A stretch of DNA of 23,993 nt, from contig JBAPTR010000224.1 of assembly GCA_049282265.1 (NCBI GenBank), positions 1-23,993 on the forward strand, given 5' to 3'. The notes below the pieces were generated by a model that saw only the letters and a program-made list of their open reading frames with translations, had not been told where the DNA came from and searched no databases. How positions within the stretch are numbered: the stretch's first letter is position 1; each line of letters opens with the position of its first letter. The stretch comes from CAYUCJ01 sp049282265. GTDB taxonomy: Bacteria > Desulfobacterota > DSM-4660 > Desulfatiglandales > Desulfatiglandaceae. This document shows positions 16,530 to 23,909 of this stretch, piece after piece. A program made the position numbers and the translations under genes.

Positions 16530-17414
16530 ATGGCCTCGCAATCCGTCGGCATTATCTATAAACATCGTCATAAACCTGCCAGGGCCCAGGCGAAAAAGCT
16601 TGAGAAATGGTTGAAGGAACGCGGGATTACGGTTTTTTCAGAGGAAATGGAATTCCTGGATACCCTGGACGATTCCTGCGAAGAGCACTCCTGCATACCA
16701 ATGACCGTTGATTGGGTCGTCGTCCTGGGAGGAGATGGGACATTGCTCGGTGCCGTACGCCGTGTGGGCCGTTTTGGCGTACCCATCCTGGGAGTGAATC
16801 TAGGAGGAATGGGATTCCTCACCGGTATCCCATTGAACAAACTCTATCCGGTGATTGAACTCCTCATGGCGGATGGCCTTCAACAGGAAGGCAGGGTTCT
16901 TCTGGAGGCAAGAATTATTCGGAAAGGGAAAGAATTTCGTCGTTTCCAGGTCTTGAACGATATGGTGATCAACAAGGGGACATTGGCGCGAATCATCGAC
17001 CTGGACGTCACCATAAGCGGCGCATTCCTGACCACATTCAGGGCTGACGGACTGATCGTGTCAACACCCACCGGGTCTACGGCCTACAATCTGTCCGCCG
17101 GGGGTCCCATACTGTATCCCACCATGAAAGCCTTCGTCCTGACGCCGATCTGCCCTTTTACCCTGACCAACCGGCCCATTCTTCTCCCTGACACTTCGGT
17201 CATCGAGATTCGACTGGGAAAAGAGAGCGAAGAACAGGTCGTTCTCACTTTCGATGGGCAGGTTGGTTTCGACCTTCATTACGGAGACCTTGTGGTCATC
17301 AATAAATCTAAGGAGAGCATCCATCTTTTCACACCGCCCGGATACAGTTACTTTGAGGTATTGCGGACAAAATTGATGTGGGGCGGAACCACATACGAGC
17401 ATGGAAAGCGTTAG
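16530..17414 (+). CDS. nadK: NAD kinase
   Basis: A 294-residue ATP-NAD kinase that makes NADP in the cytoplasm. Motifs: VVVLGGDGTLLGAVR (GGDG at residues 67-70, Asp69 catalytic), VNLGGMGFLTGIP, VSTPTGSTAYNLSAGGPI (split by me only in quotation) and LTPICPFTLTNRPILLP. The start at 16530 was preferred over the open frame from 16458 because GGGGAG lies about nine bases upstream and the protein then begins ASQSVGIIYK, as in homologues. It is preceded by the P-loop kinase with 13 bp between and overlaps the next small gene by 14 bp. Length is normal. Confidence 0.95.
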   Translation: MASQSVGIIYKHRHKPARAQAKKLEKWLKERGITVFSEEMEFLDTLDDSCEEHSCIPMTVDWVVVLGGDGTLLGAVRRVGRFGVPILGVNLGGMGFLTGIPLNKLYPVIELLMADGLQQEGRVLLEARIIRKGKEFRRFQVLNDMVINKGTLARIIDLDVTISGAFLTTFRADGLIVSTPTGSTAYNLSAGGPILYPTMKAFVLTPICPFTLTNRPILLPDTSVIEIRLGKESEEQVVLTFDGQVGFDLHYGDLVVINKSKESIHLFTPPGYSYFEVLRTKLMWGGTTYEHGKR

Positions 17415-17628
17415 ATTGGCATTTAGAGTTAACCGTAAAGATATCAGCTATTTGCGATATACCATCGAATCCTATGACGGGATGGGGATCGTCAAGACCC
17501 TCGACCCGAAAAAAGGCCTGATCGAAGTCAGGAGCGCCCCCGGCTGCGAAGAAACGGTCAGACAACTGATGAAGGCCCTGCACCGGGAAGATGGCATACC
17601 CATTGAAGAAGTCCGGTATAGCGGCTGA
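17401..17628 (+). CDS. Small DUF4911-type protein
   Basis: A 75-residue protein, MESVRLAFRVNRKDISYLR at the N-terminus, with the core YTIESYDGMGIVKTLDPKK and a C-terminal GLIEVRSAPGCEETV segment. The pattern (RKDI.YL, E.Y.G, TLDPKKG, APGCE) agrees with my memory of the DUF4911 family, whose function is not known. It starts inside the last codons of nadK (14-bp overlap) and is followed after 27 bp by miaB, so it is co-transcribed with both. It contains one cysteine and no membrane segment; it could be a small ligand-binding or regulatory fold. The family call is from pattern memory only. Confidence 0.75.
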   Translation: MESVRLAFRVNRKDISYLRYTIESYDGMGIVKTLDPKKGLIEVRSAPGCEETVRQLMKALHREDGIPIEEVRYSG

Positions 17629-17655
17629 AACCCGGATTAGAAAAGCGAGAATCAA

Positions 17656-18990
17656 TTGTCCAAAGGTTTTTTTATTGCCACTATGGGCTGCCAGATGAAT
17701 GAATATGATTCTGAATATCTGAGTAGCAGGCTGAACGAAATGGGATTTGCCCCGGTCGATGCACCGGAAAAAGCGGATGTTGTCCTCATCAACACCTGTA
17801 CGGTCCGGGAAAAAGCGGACCAAAAGGCTTTCAGCCTCCTCGGAAGGGTATCACGACTCAAACTCAGGCGACCTGGAATGGTTTTGGGGCTGGCAGGGTG
17901 CCTTGCCCAGAAGGAGGGGAACCGGTTGTTCAAACGATTCCCCCAGCTTGATTTTATCATTGGCCCGAGGGAACTGGGAAATATTGGAACCGTACTTGAC
18001 GATGTGTCTACCTGCAGGAAAAAAAGGGCCGCCATCAGTCTTGACCATTCGCCCCTGACATCCTTCACCCGTCCTCTCCGGAATGGAAAAATAACCGCCT
18101 ATATTTCCATCATGCAGGGATGCAACAACTTCTGTGCCTATTGCATCGTGCCCTACGTAAGGGGCAGGGAAATTTCCCGACCACCGGAGGACATTGTTGC
18201 GGAGGCTCGGCAGCTTATCGCCAATGGAACGAAAGAGATTACGCTTCTCGGACAAAACGTCAATTCCTACCTCTGGAATGAAGATAAGAACCATGATTTT
18301 TCCGCTCTTCTACATGAACTGAATGCCTTGAAGGGACTCCTCCGATTGCGGTTTACAACCTCACACCCCAAGGATCTCACCGACGACCTCATTCATTGTT
18401 TCACGAAACTGGATAAACTGTGTCCGCATATCCATCTTCCTTTCCAGGCCGGTGCAAATAAAGTCCTCCGTCGCATGAAAAGGGGGTATACCCGGGAGCA
18501 TTATATGACCCTGGTGAAAAGACTGAGGGAGGTGGTCCCCGATATCGCCATTACCAGCGATGTAATGGTCGGATTTCCAGGCGAATCTCGGAATGATTTT
18601 GAACAGACCCTGGATCTTGTAGACAAAATTCAGTTCGATTCCCTTTTTTCCTTTAAATATTCAGACAGAGAGGGTACATTGGCCTCATACATGAAAAACA
18701 AGGTCAGCGAGGAGGAAAAGGCAAGCAGGCTCTCTGTTCTCCAGAATCTTCAGGACGCGATTACCCTCAAAAAAAACAGATCTCTCGAAAACCGGGAACT
18801 CCCGGTGCTGATCGAAGGATACAGCAAGAAAAACACCCAGCTTATGGGGCGTACCGGGTCTAATAAAATTGTTAATTTAACTTTAAATACCATATACATA
18901 GGATGTATAGTTAATGTTCATATTCATAAAGGGCATCTACATTCCCTGTCTGGAAGGCCCTTGGATTTTGGCCGTTCATTAATTACCTAG
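17656..18990 (+). CDS. miaB: tRNA-2-methylthio-N6-dimethylallyladenosine synthase
   Basis: A 444-residue radical SAM methylthiotransferase that adds the 2-methylthio group to i6A37 of tRNAs reading U-starting codons. The N-terminal UPF0004 domain has the auxiliary-cluster cysteines Cys12 (MGCQMNEYDSE), Cys48 (NTCTVREKADQK) and Cys82 (AGCLAQKEG). The radical SAM triad is CNNFCAYC (Cys156, 160, 163) followed by IVPYVRGREISRP. Other family landmarks are TTSHPKDLTDDLI and HLPFQAGANKVLRRMKRGYT (given in part). A C-terminal TRAM-type domain closes it. The start is TTG at 17656; the first ATG downstream would cut into the first motif. The MiaB rather than MtaB/RimO assignment rests on VREKADQK and on the 444-residue length. 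The last 130 bp are clearly more AT-rich than the rest. Confidence 0.93.
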   Translation: MSKGFFIATMGCQMNEYDSEYLSSRLNEMGFAPVDAPEKADVVLINTCTVREKADQKAFSLLGRVSRLKLRRPGMVLGLAGCLAQKEGNRLFKRFPQLDFIIGPRELGNIGTVLDDVSTCRKKRAAISLDHSPLTSFTRPLRNGKITAYISIMQGCNNFCAYCIVPYVRGREISRPPEDIVAEARQLIANGTKEITLLGQNVNSYLWNEDKNHDFSALLHELNALKGLLRLRFTTSHPKDLTDDLIHCFTKLDKLCPHIHLPFQAGANKVLRRMKRGYTREHYMTLVKRLREVVPDIAITSDVMVGFPGESRNDFEQTLDLVDKIQFDSLFSFKYSDREGTLASYMKNKVSEEEKASRLSVLQNLQDAITLKKNRSLENRELPVLIEGYSKKNTQLMGRTGSNKIVNLTLNTIYIGCIVNVHIHKGHLHSLSGRPLDFGRSLIT

Positions 18991-19078
18991 CGTCCATCCA
19001 TAAATGAGATAGTTTGTTCGAAATCAAGGTATGCGAAAATCTTTACCGCAGGAATACTAGGTACTGCACAGGAGCGAC

Positions 19079-19969
19079 ATGACGACAGACCAAGTAATGA
19101 TTTTGCCTGCCATCAACTATCAAACCGTCGATTATCGAAAAGAAGCATGCCTGATTGTGGACGATGAGCCATCCATCAGGGAAACGCTTACCGAAAGCCT
19201 CCAGCTTCTCAAATTTCAGACCCACGCCGCACTTGACGCGCAAAAGGGGCTTGAGGAACTCGACAAAGATCACTACACGTTCCTCATCACTGATATGAAG
19301 ATGCCCGGGATGGATGGCCTCCAGTTGATCAGGAAAGCCAGGGCAAAGTATCCTCAAATATGCATTATCGCCATGACCGCACATGTAAAGGGCTATAAAT
19401 ATGTCGATGTGATCAATGCGGGGGCCACGGATTTCATCAATAAGCCGTTCAGTGCTGATGAGCTGGAGGCCAAAATCAAGCGTGCCATCGTTGAAAGAAA
19501 CACCAAATTCGAACTCAACCGCCTTTCCATAACAGACTCTCTGACAGGCCTTTATAACCAGAGACATTTTTACCTGCGGCTCCGGGAAGAAATCACCCGC
19601 GCCAGGAGGCAAAAACAGAATCTTTCCTTGATACTGCTCGACCTTGACAATTTCAAATGGTTCAACGATACGCATGGGCATCTGGCCGGCGATGAAGTGC
19701 TTCAGAAGACCGGAACTATTATTCGTGCCAGCATCCGTGTGGATGTGGATTCGGGCTACAGGTATGGCGGGGACGAATTTGCCGCCATCCTGATTGACGC
19801 CGATGAAACGGTAGCGAACGAGATCGGAAAACGAATCGCCGCCGTTCTTAAAACGGTTTGCGGGATTGGGACAAGCATGGGCTTCGCACAGTATTCAGGT
19901 GATATGGAAGCTGAAGAATTGATGAATATGGCCGACAAGGACCTTTACAAGGCCAAAGGAAAGCGCTAG
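19079..19969 (+). CDS. Response regulator with GGDEF output (diguanylate cyclase)
   Basis: A 296-residue two-domain regulator. The N-terminal receiver has an acidic pocket VDDEPS (Asp28, Asp29), the phosphoacceptor in LITDMKMPGMDG (Asp72), MTAH and NKPF (Lys). A short helix (KAIKRAIVERN type) leads to a GGDEF domain starting SITDSLTGLYNQRHF, then LDLDNFKWFNDTHGH and RYGGDEFAAIL. The full catalytic signature implies c-di-GMP synthesis, presumably triggered by receiver phosphorylation. The product-inhibition site is not canonical: Asp is at the expected place before GGDEF but the Arg is displaced by one residue (RVDVDSGYRYGGDEF). The ribosome site is GGAG only four bases from ATG. It is 88 bp after miaB with its own probable control region; a cognate kinase is not adjacent. 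Confidence 0.92.
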   Translation: MTTDQVMILPAINYQTVDYRKEACLIVDDEPSIRETLTESLQLLKFQTHAALDAQKGLEELDKDHYTFLITDMKMPGMDGLQLIRKARAKYPQICIIAMTAHVKGYKYVDVINAGATDFINKPFSADELEAKIKRAIVERNTKFELNRLSITDSLTGLYNQRHFYLRLREEITRARRQKQNLSLILLDLDNFKWFNDTHGHLAGDEVLQKTGTIIRASIRVDVDSGYRYGGDEFAAILIDADETVANEIGKRIAAVLKTVCGIGTSMGFAQYSGDMEAEELMNMADKDLYKAKGKR

Positions 19970-20302
19970 ATCGTTCACATCTAACCTTTTCATTACGTCC
20001 GATAATATATATTATGTAAACCAAAGCATTCACAGAACCCTTCCTGCTGATTTACCCACCCTTTCATCAGTAAGGGGCACGGGGATCTTTTTTCAGGACA
20101 CGAAAACGCATCTTTGCTGGCAAGATATCTCCTCTCTCACTCCAAACGAAAATGGTCCGATGCACCTGTCAGATGTACATTAACCGGTTTGTTGGAAGTC
20201 GGGAGTAGGACTTTCTATTGAGGCAATCCGGAAAAAGAGTTGTTGACAGAGGCATTCGAGGCGTAGTAAGTATTTAACATACTCTGATGGAGGTCATGTT
20301 GA
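19970..20302. other. 333-bp gene-free interval
   Basis: Between the REC-GGDEF gene and the tiny basic peptide gene. I find no tRNA, riboswitch or convincing ORF. It contains an exact 14-bp palindrome, ATAATATATATTAT, at 20002-20015, not followed by a T tract. Its last 60 bp hold the promoter-like elements described separately. The rest (about 20020-20240) has no structure I can name. Confidence 0.5.
20243..20283 (+). promoter_or_regulatory. Possible promoter/operator of the small ribosomal-type peptide gene
   Basis: TTGACA at 20243-20248 is a perfect -35 hexamer. No good -10 follows; the best A/T-rich candidates lie at 20264-20276. That same place is covered by a 15-bp palindrome AGTAT-TTAAC-ATACT (20269-20283), 20 bp before the peptide start. 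The palindrome may be an operator or part of a leader structure. Tentative. Confidence 0.35.
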
Positions 20303-20392
20303 ATGGGAAGTGTCGTTAAAAAGCGTCGGAAAAAGATCACGAAACACAAACACCGCAAGCTCATGAAAAAGATGCGTCATAAGAACAAATAG
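20303..20392 (+). CDS. 29-residue basic peptide, bS22/AURKAIP1-COX24 (mS38) family
   Basis: A short ORF MGSVVKKRRKK...KHKHRKLMKK...KNK, ending TAG at 20392. Nearly two-thirds of the residues are Lys, Arg or His. The pattern (MGSVxKKRRKxxxKxKHRKLxxK) is what I remember for the bacterial small-subunit protein bS22 of mycobacteria and its mitochondrial counterpart mS38 (AURKAIP1/COX24 domain), which wrap rRNA near the decoding centre. Supporting gene features: a near-perfect Shine-Dalgarno GGAGGT (20289-20294) with eight-base spacing, an isolated transcription unit with an upstream TTGACA, and a strong terminator 29 bp after the stop. This is a real gene rather than chance; the ribosomal role is inferred from family resemblance. 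Confidence 0.85.
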   Translation: MGSVVKKRRKKITKHKHRKLMKKMRHKNK

Positions 20393-20420
20393 GCAATTAA
20401 CCTTCTCTCATCCCTTCATA

Positions 20421-20455
20421 AAAGAAGGCAGCCGAAAACGGCTGCCTTCTTTCTT
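20421..20455. terminator. Rho-independent, probably bidirectional terminator
   Basis: A 14-bp perfect stem (20421-20434 with 20439-20452) closed by an AAAA loop; the arm core is AAGAAGGCAGCCG. On the plus strand it ends in TTCTT, right after the small ribosomal-type peptide gene. On the minus strand it is followed by TTTTAT and would end transcripts from the hydroxybutyryl-CoA dehydrogenase gene. Confidence 0.88.
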
Positions 20456-20471
20456 AGATACTAAGGGTGTC

Positions 20472-20545
20472 GGGCGTAAGGCTTGGGGTCTATGATGAGG
20501 TTGAGGAAAAATCGGTTTCCTTGCGCCTTAAGCCCTGCGCCTTAA
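20472..20545. repeat. Short degenerate inverted repeat of GCGTAAGGC type
   Basis: Between the terminator and the dehydrogenase stop, GGGCGTAAGGC (20472-20482) on the plus strand faces two copies of GCGCCTTAA (20523-20531 and 20537-20545) read on the minus strand as TTAAGGCGC. A related stretch, CTTATGCCCTACGCC, occurs at about 21503-21517, on the other side of the same gene. The low-complexity, period-like layout suggests a dispersed repeat family. Confidence 0.4.
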
Positions 20546-20556
20546 ATTTCCAGATG

Positions 20557-21417
20557 TTATTTGCTGTGGTCGTACCAGCCGCCCCCGGTTTTTCTCCCGA
20601 GCTTTCCGGCCCGTATCATGGTCTTGAGCAGGTTCGGAGAAACCCACTTTGATTCCTTGTTCAGCTCCTTATAAAAGTACTCCGCAACAAAATACGCAAT
20701 ATCAATCCCGGTCAGGTCCATCAGCTCAAAAGGACCCATGGGATAATTCAGGCCGTTCTTCACAGCGGTGTCCACGTCCTCAATGGAGGCGATACCCTCT
20801 TCGACGATCTTGATGGCCTCAATCATGTGAGGGATCATGATCCGGTTGACGATAAACCCCGGCGAGTCTTTCTTGACTTCCACCGTGATTTTGCCCATCT
20901 TTTTCGCCAGTCCCGTGGTTATGGCAACTGTTTCGTCGCTCGTGGCATAACCCCTGATGATCTCCACCAGTTTCATGAGTGGCACCGGGTTGAAGAAATG
21001 CATACCACAAACCTTGTCCGGCCGGTTCGTGGCCGCGGCAATCTCCGTAAGTGACATGGAAGATGTATTGGAGGCCAGAATGACTTCGGGCCGACACAAT
21101 TCGTCCAGTTCCTTGAAAACACTCTTCTTGAGGTCAAGGTTTTCAATGACCGCCTCAACGACAAGATCCACATCCTTCATCTGGGCCATATCGGTAGTCC
21201 CCTTGATTCTACCCAGGATGACATTCTTGTCATCCGCATCCAACTTGCCTTTTTCGACACTCTTGGACAGGAACCGGTCGATGCTCTTCATTCCCCGTTC
21301 TACGAATGCATCTTCAACGTCGCGCATGATCACTTCACAGCCGATCTGCGCCGCCATCTGGGCAATGCCGTTTCCCATGGTCCCTGCCCCGATAATGCCA
21401 ATTTTCTTGATCTCCAT
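20557..21417 (-). CDS. 3-hydroxybutyryl-CoA dehydrogenase
   Basis: A 286-residue NAD(P)-dependent 3-hydroxyacyl-CoA dehydrogenase that interconverts acetoacetyl-CoA and 3-hydroxybutyryl-CoA in fatty-acid or butyrate metabolism. The Rossmann loop is GIIGAGTMGNGIA (Gly10, 12, 15). Catalytic and substrate residues fit the family: NTSS (117-120), GMHFFNPVP (His140), LVEIIRG (Glu152) and PGFIVNRI (Asn191), then NGLNYPMGPFELMDL and a C-terminal GRKTGGGWYD. Length is standard for the stand-alone Hbd/PaaH type. A strong AGGAGG site precedes the ATG. It is transcribed on the minus strand toward the bidirectional terminator; the NifU-like gene upstream is 113 bp away, so it could be read as a separate unit. 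No thiolase or crotonase is next to it. Confidence 0.94.
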   Translation of the reverse strand: MEIKKIGIIGAGTMGNGIAQMAAQIGCEVIMRDVEDAFVERGMKSIDRFLSKSVEKGKLDADDKNVILGRIKGTTDMAQMKDVDLVVEAVIENLDLKKSVFKELDELCRPEVILASNTSSMSLTEIAAATNRPDKVCGMHFFNPVPLMKLVEIIRGYATSDETVAITTGLAKKMGKITVEVKKDSPGFIVNRIMIPHMIEAIKIVEEGIASIEDVDTAVKNGLNYPMGPFELMDLTGIDIAYFVAEYFYKELNKESKWVSPNLLKTMIRAGKLGRKTGGGWYDHSK

Positions 21418-21530
21418 AGCAGTTTTTCCTCCTTCTTAGCATTTTGACTGAAAACAAATCAAATAGGCATAAAAAAATCAGGCCTGACGTATCGCTTTTC
21501 GTCTTATGCCCTACGCCTTTGGCCTATTTC

Positions 21531-21758
21531 TCACACCGATTCTACACTCTTGACTTCAGAAACATGCTGTTTCAATATCTTCTCTATACCCATTTTCAAT
21601 GTCATCTGGCTCATGGGGCACCCACCACAGGCTCCCATAAGTTTCACCTTTACCACGCCCTCATCGTCTACATCAACGAGTTGCACGTCTCCGCCGTCCG
21701 CCTGGAGACTGGGCCTCACCTTGTCAAGGGCGTCCTGGACTTTTTCCTTTACAGTCAT
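21531..21758 (-). CDS. NifU C-terminal-type Fe-S scaffold protein
   Basis: A 75-residue protein of the NifU-C/NfuA scaffold domain that carries and hands on 4Fe-4S clusters. Seen: RPSLQADGGDVQLVDVDD, VKVKLMGACGGCPMSQMTL with the cluster cysteines Cys44 and Cys47 (CxxC), and a short amphipathic C-terminal helix. The frame stays open upstream to 22034, but the ATG at 21758 has a strong AAGGAGGG site eight bases away and gives the usual domain length; the upstream part is out-of-frame overlap with the radical SAM gene. It lies 67 bp downstream of that gene on the same strand, so it may help mature its clusters or those of other Fe-S enzymes in the region. Confidence 0.92.
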   Translation of the reverse strand: MTVKEKVQDALDKVRPSLQADGGDVQLVDVDDEGVVKVKLMGACGGCPMSQMTLKMGIEKILKQHVSEVKSVESV

Positions 21759-21825
21759 GCGTCCCTCCTTCTGTCTATATTTTCTGACCAGATTTTTTTT
21801 GCATAACATAGTCTCATGGGAAATG

Positions 21826-22917
21826 CTACCCAAAAAACTTTTTGACCCTGCCATCGAGGAACTGTGAAAGGCCCTCTGTATTTCCTGGAGACCACCCAAG
21901 GGTCTTGCTCCATACGTCGTCGGACTCCATGCAAAGATAGAGTCCCAGGTCGTCATACCACGCTTCCAGGTGCTCTCGCATGAATCGGTAAAGTTCCATT
22001 CGAATGGGTTTGAAATAGCGCATCTTACCATCAAGGCCGGAGATAAATTCTCCGTCGAGAACAGTTGTGTGAGGGTGGCGTTTACGGATAACAGTTTTCA
22101 GCTGGGGCATGAACCGGAAAGAGCCCATGCTGATCCAGATAACTCTCCCGGGATCAATATACCTGTCCATCAGATCCAGAGTTCGCAGGTACTCATCCCG
22201 CCAGTTGGGATGAGGAATAAGCGGGTCAAAGTGAAACCCCACGATAAAGCCTTCAGATTGGCACAGTGCGGCTGTTTCAAGCCTTTGTCGCAGGCTTGCT
22301 GCCTGGTGCTCTTCCCTGGAGGAAATCAAGGGACTGTTGAGTGACCAAGAAATGATGATCTGTTTACGTTCGGGTAATGCAGCCAACCTCTTTATATTAC
22401 AGGTCTTGGTTTTCAGCTCCAGTATGGCGTTTTTTCTATTGGAAAACGGAGGCACCAGGATATCGGTCCAACCGATAAGAGGATCAAGGGCCAGGCTGTC
22501 TGTAAATTCCCCGGTGCCAATGCGAAAAATCCTGTCAGGATTGCGATCGATGAGACTGAAAATCTCTTCAAGGCGCTCCTCAAGGTTCACAAAGACCCTG
22601 AGGTTCGGTTGATTGAAATATGATTGCAGGATACAGTAACTGCAGTCAAGCGGGCAATTCATGGCCACGTTCAGGATCTGGTATCCACAGCAGATATGAT
22701 TTTTTGTGCCGGGACATGGCTTCAAAATATCACCGCTGTATTCGAGCAGATGGAGCGTTTTCTTGCCCATGTCAGGATTTTCCGCTGCCGCGTATCCGGA
22801 TTCCTTTTTCCGAAACTGTGGAATACCTTTTGTTTTCCTGGAAATACGTGAGAAAAGCCGGTACTTCTCCACACCCTCTTCCACGAGTATCCTGTTGATG
22901 GGAAAACCGACCATCAT
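21826..22917 (-). CDS. Spore photoproduct lyase-like radical SAM protein
   Basis: A 363-residue radical SAM protein of the SPL family. The cluster triad is CPLDCSYC (Cys88, 92, 95) in the context NVAMNCPLDCSYCILQSYF (here in part), preceded by three more cysteines (68, 76, 77). Downstream SAM-site elements include RIGTGEFTDSLALD and the strand IIISWSLN. True SplB repairs the thymine dimer of bacterial spores; relatives occur in many non-sporulating bacteria with unknown targets, so DNA-lesion repair is possible but not shown. The start overlaps the ParB-like stop by 4 bp (ATGA, with two adjacent ATGs), implying coupled translation. Nothing else of sporulation is in the window. Confidence 0.85.
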   Translation of the reverse strand: MMVGFPINRILVEEGVEKYRLFSRISRKTKGIPQFRKKESGYAAAENPDMGKKTLHLLEYSGDILKPCPGTKNHICCGYQILNVAMNCPLDCSYCILQSYFNQPNLRVFVNLEERLEEIFSLIDRNPDRIFRIGTGEFTDSLALDPLIGWTDILVPPFSNRKNAILELKTKTCNIKRLAALPERKQIIISWSLNSPLISSREEHQAASLRQRLETAALCQSEGFIVGFHFDPLIPHPNWRDEYLRTLDLMDRYIDPGRVIWISMGSFRFMPQLKTVIRKRHPHTTVLDGEFISGLDGKMRYFKPIRMELYRFMREHLEAWYDDLGLYLCMESDDVWSKTLGWSPGNTEGLSQFLDGRVKKFFG

Positions 22918-23909
22918 GCGCCCTCTTCCCAGGGATTCTTGAACTGGCGCAATCTCTCGATTTTCGCAAGATGGTCAATGACTCCCTTCAAATCCTTCCC
23001 ATTTCGAAAAGAAATTTCCATGCGATAAATCTCTGATTCAAAATACGGGGGGGCCTGGATGCGAGCTTCAGGGGGAAGCTGCAGTTTTGCGACCCTTTTC
23101 TTGAACACCTCTTCAGCACGGTTCAATCGAGGAAAACGCCTGGACCTGAAGAGGGCCAGAAGTGTGCGGGCCATCTGGGGGCGATTCATGGAAGGAGTGG
23201 CAAGAATATCGCGAAACGGTTTTGCCTCGAGCATTTCAGCAATTGAGGTCCCTGATATTCGCGAATTATCATACAATAATTCAATAAGTTGCTTTTGTTG
23301 ATTAATGTTAAAAGTTAACTTTAAGAAAAGAGAGGCAACCACCTTTCTTTCCTCCGGCACCAATTCCAAAAGGGCTGTGGCGGTTGATTCTGAAATCGTA
23401 CCACGGGCCAGGGCCTGTTTCATTGATTCATCCAGGTCTCTCTCGAAAGAGAGGTAGGTATCGAGCACCGATGCATGCAGCGGGAGATCCAGGAGGCTCA
23501 TATATCTTGCAAGAATTTCCTCTCTTGGAAAATAACGTGCCAGTCTGGTCAATGCCATGGCTTTTTCCACTGGATTAAATTGCCTTGTTGTAAGGTTGTC
23601 AAAAAAATTGATCAAAAGGGCATCAGGGGGCGCAATCGCATCTTGTATGCACATCCTGCACCCTATGGACTCTTTTCCCATTGCACGGAATGCCGCTATT
23701 CTCCTGAACCCCGTTACAATATGAATGGCCCCGCCCTCCCCTTCCGTGACGATGGGATTGTTGACAAGCCCGATGTTCTGCAGCGAATTGATGAGTGGGG
23801 CAAGTTCGAAGCCGTAACTCATGGCAAAAGGTCCCGGCTCAGGGCTCAATCTGTCAAGTGAAACCCGTGACGGCTTTAGATCTATTTTGTGGCCTAGTTT
23901 CTGGATCAT
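22914..23909 (-). CDS. ParB N-terminal-domain (ParB/Srx fold) protein
   Basis: A 331-residue protein with a ParB-like N-terminal domain (about residues 35-100: SLQNIGLVNNPIV then HIVTGFRRIAAFRAMGKE). The ParB nucleotide motif GERRxRA is altered here to GFRRIAAF, so CTP binding as in chromosomal ParB is doubtful. The remaining 230 residues are helical, with LINFFDNLTTRQFNPVEKAMAL (in part), which resembles the ParB linker helices before the HTH, and a basic C-terminal half (FRSRRFPRLNRAEEVFKKRVAKL in part). It is coupled by ATGA to the SPL-like enzyme downstream and by ATGA to an unknown gene upstream. No parA or parS is visible. It could be a DNA-binding accessory or a stand-alone nuclease-like protein; I do not claim a partition role. 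Confidence 0.8.
   Translation of the reverse strand: MIQKLGHKIDLKPSRVSLDRLSPEPGPFAMSYGFELAPLINSLQNIGLVNNPIVTEGEGGAIHIVTGFRRIAAFRAMGKESIGCRMCIQDAIAPPDALLINFFDNLTTRQFNPVEKAMALTRLARYFPREEILARYMSLLDLPLHASVLDTYLSFERDLDESMKQALARGTISESTATALLELVPEERKVVASLFLKLTFNINQQKQLIELLYDNSRISGTSIAEMLEAKPFRDILATPSMNRPQMARTLLALFRSRRFPRLNRAEEVFKKRVAKLQLPPEARIQAPPYFESEIYRMEISFRNGKDLKGVIDHLAKIERLRQFKNPWEEGA

Noticed and set aside
20002..20015. AT palindrome considered as a terminator for the REC-GGDEF gene
   Set aside because: Only A/T pairs and no following T tract, so it would make a very weak hairpin.
21826..22917. SPL-like gene as evidence of a spore-forming Firmicute
   Set aside because: No other sporulation gene is present, and the envelope and metabolic genes around it point to a Gram-negative anaerobe; SPL-family proteins occur in non-sporulators.
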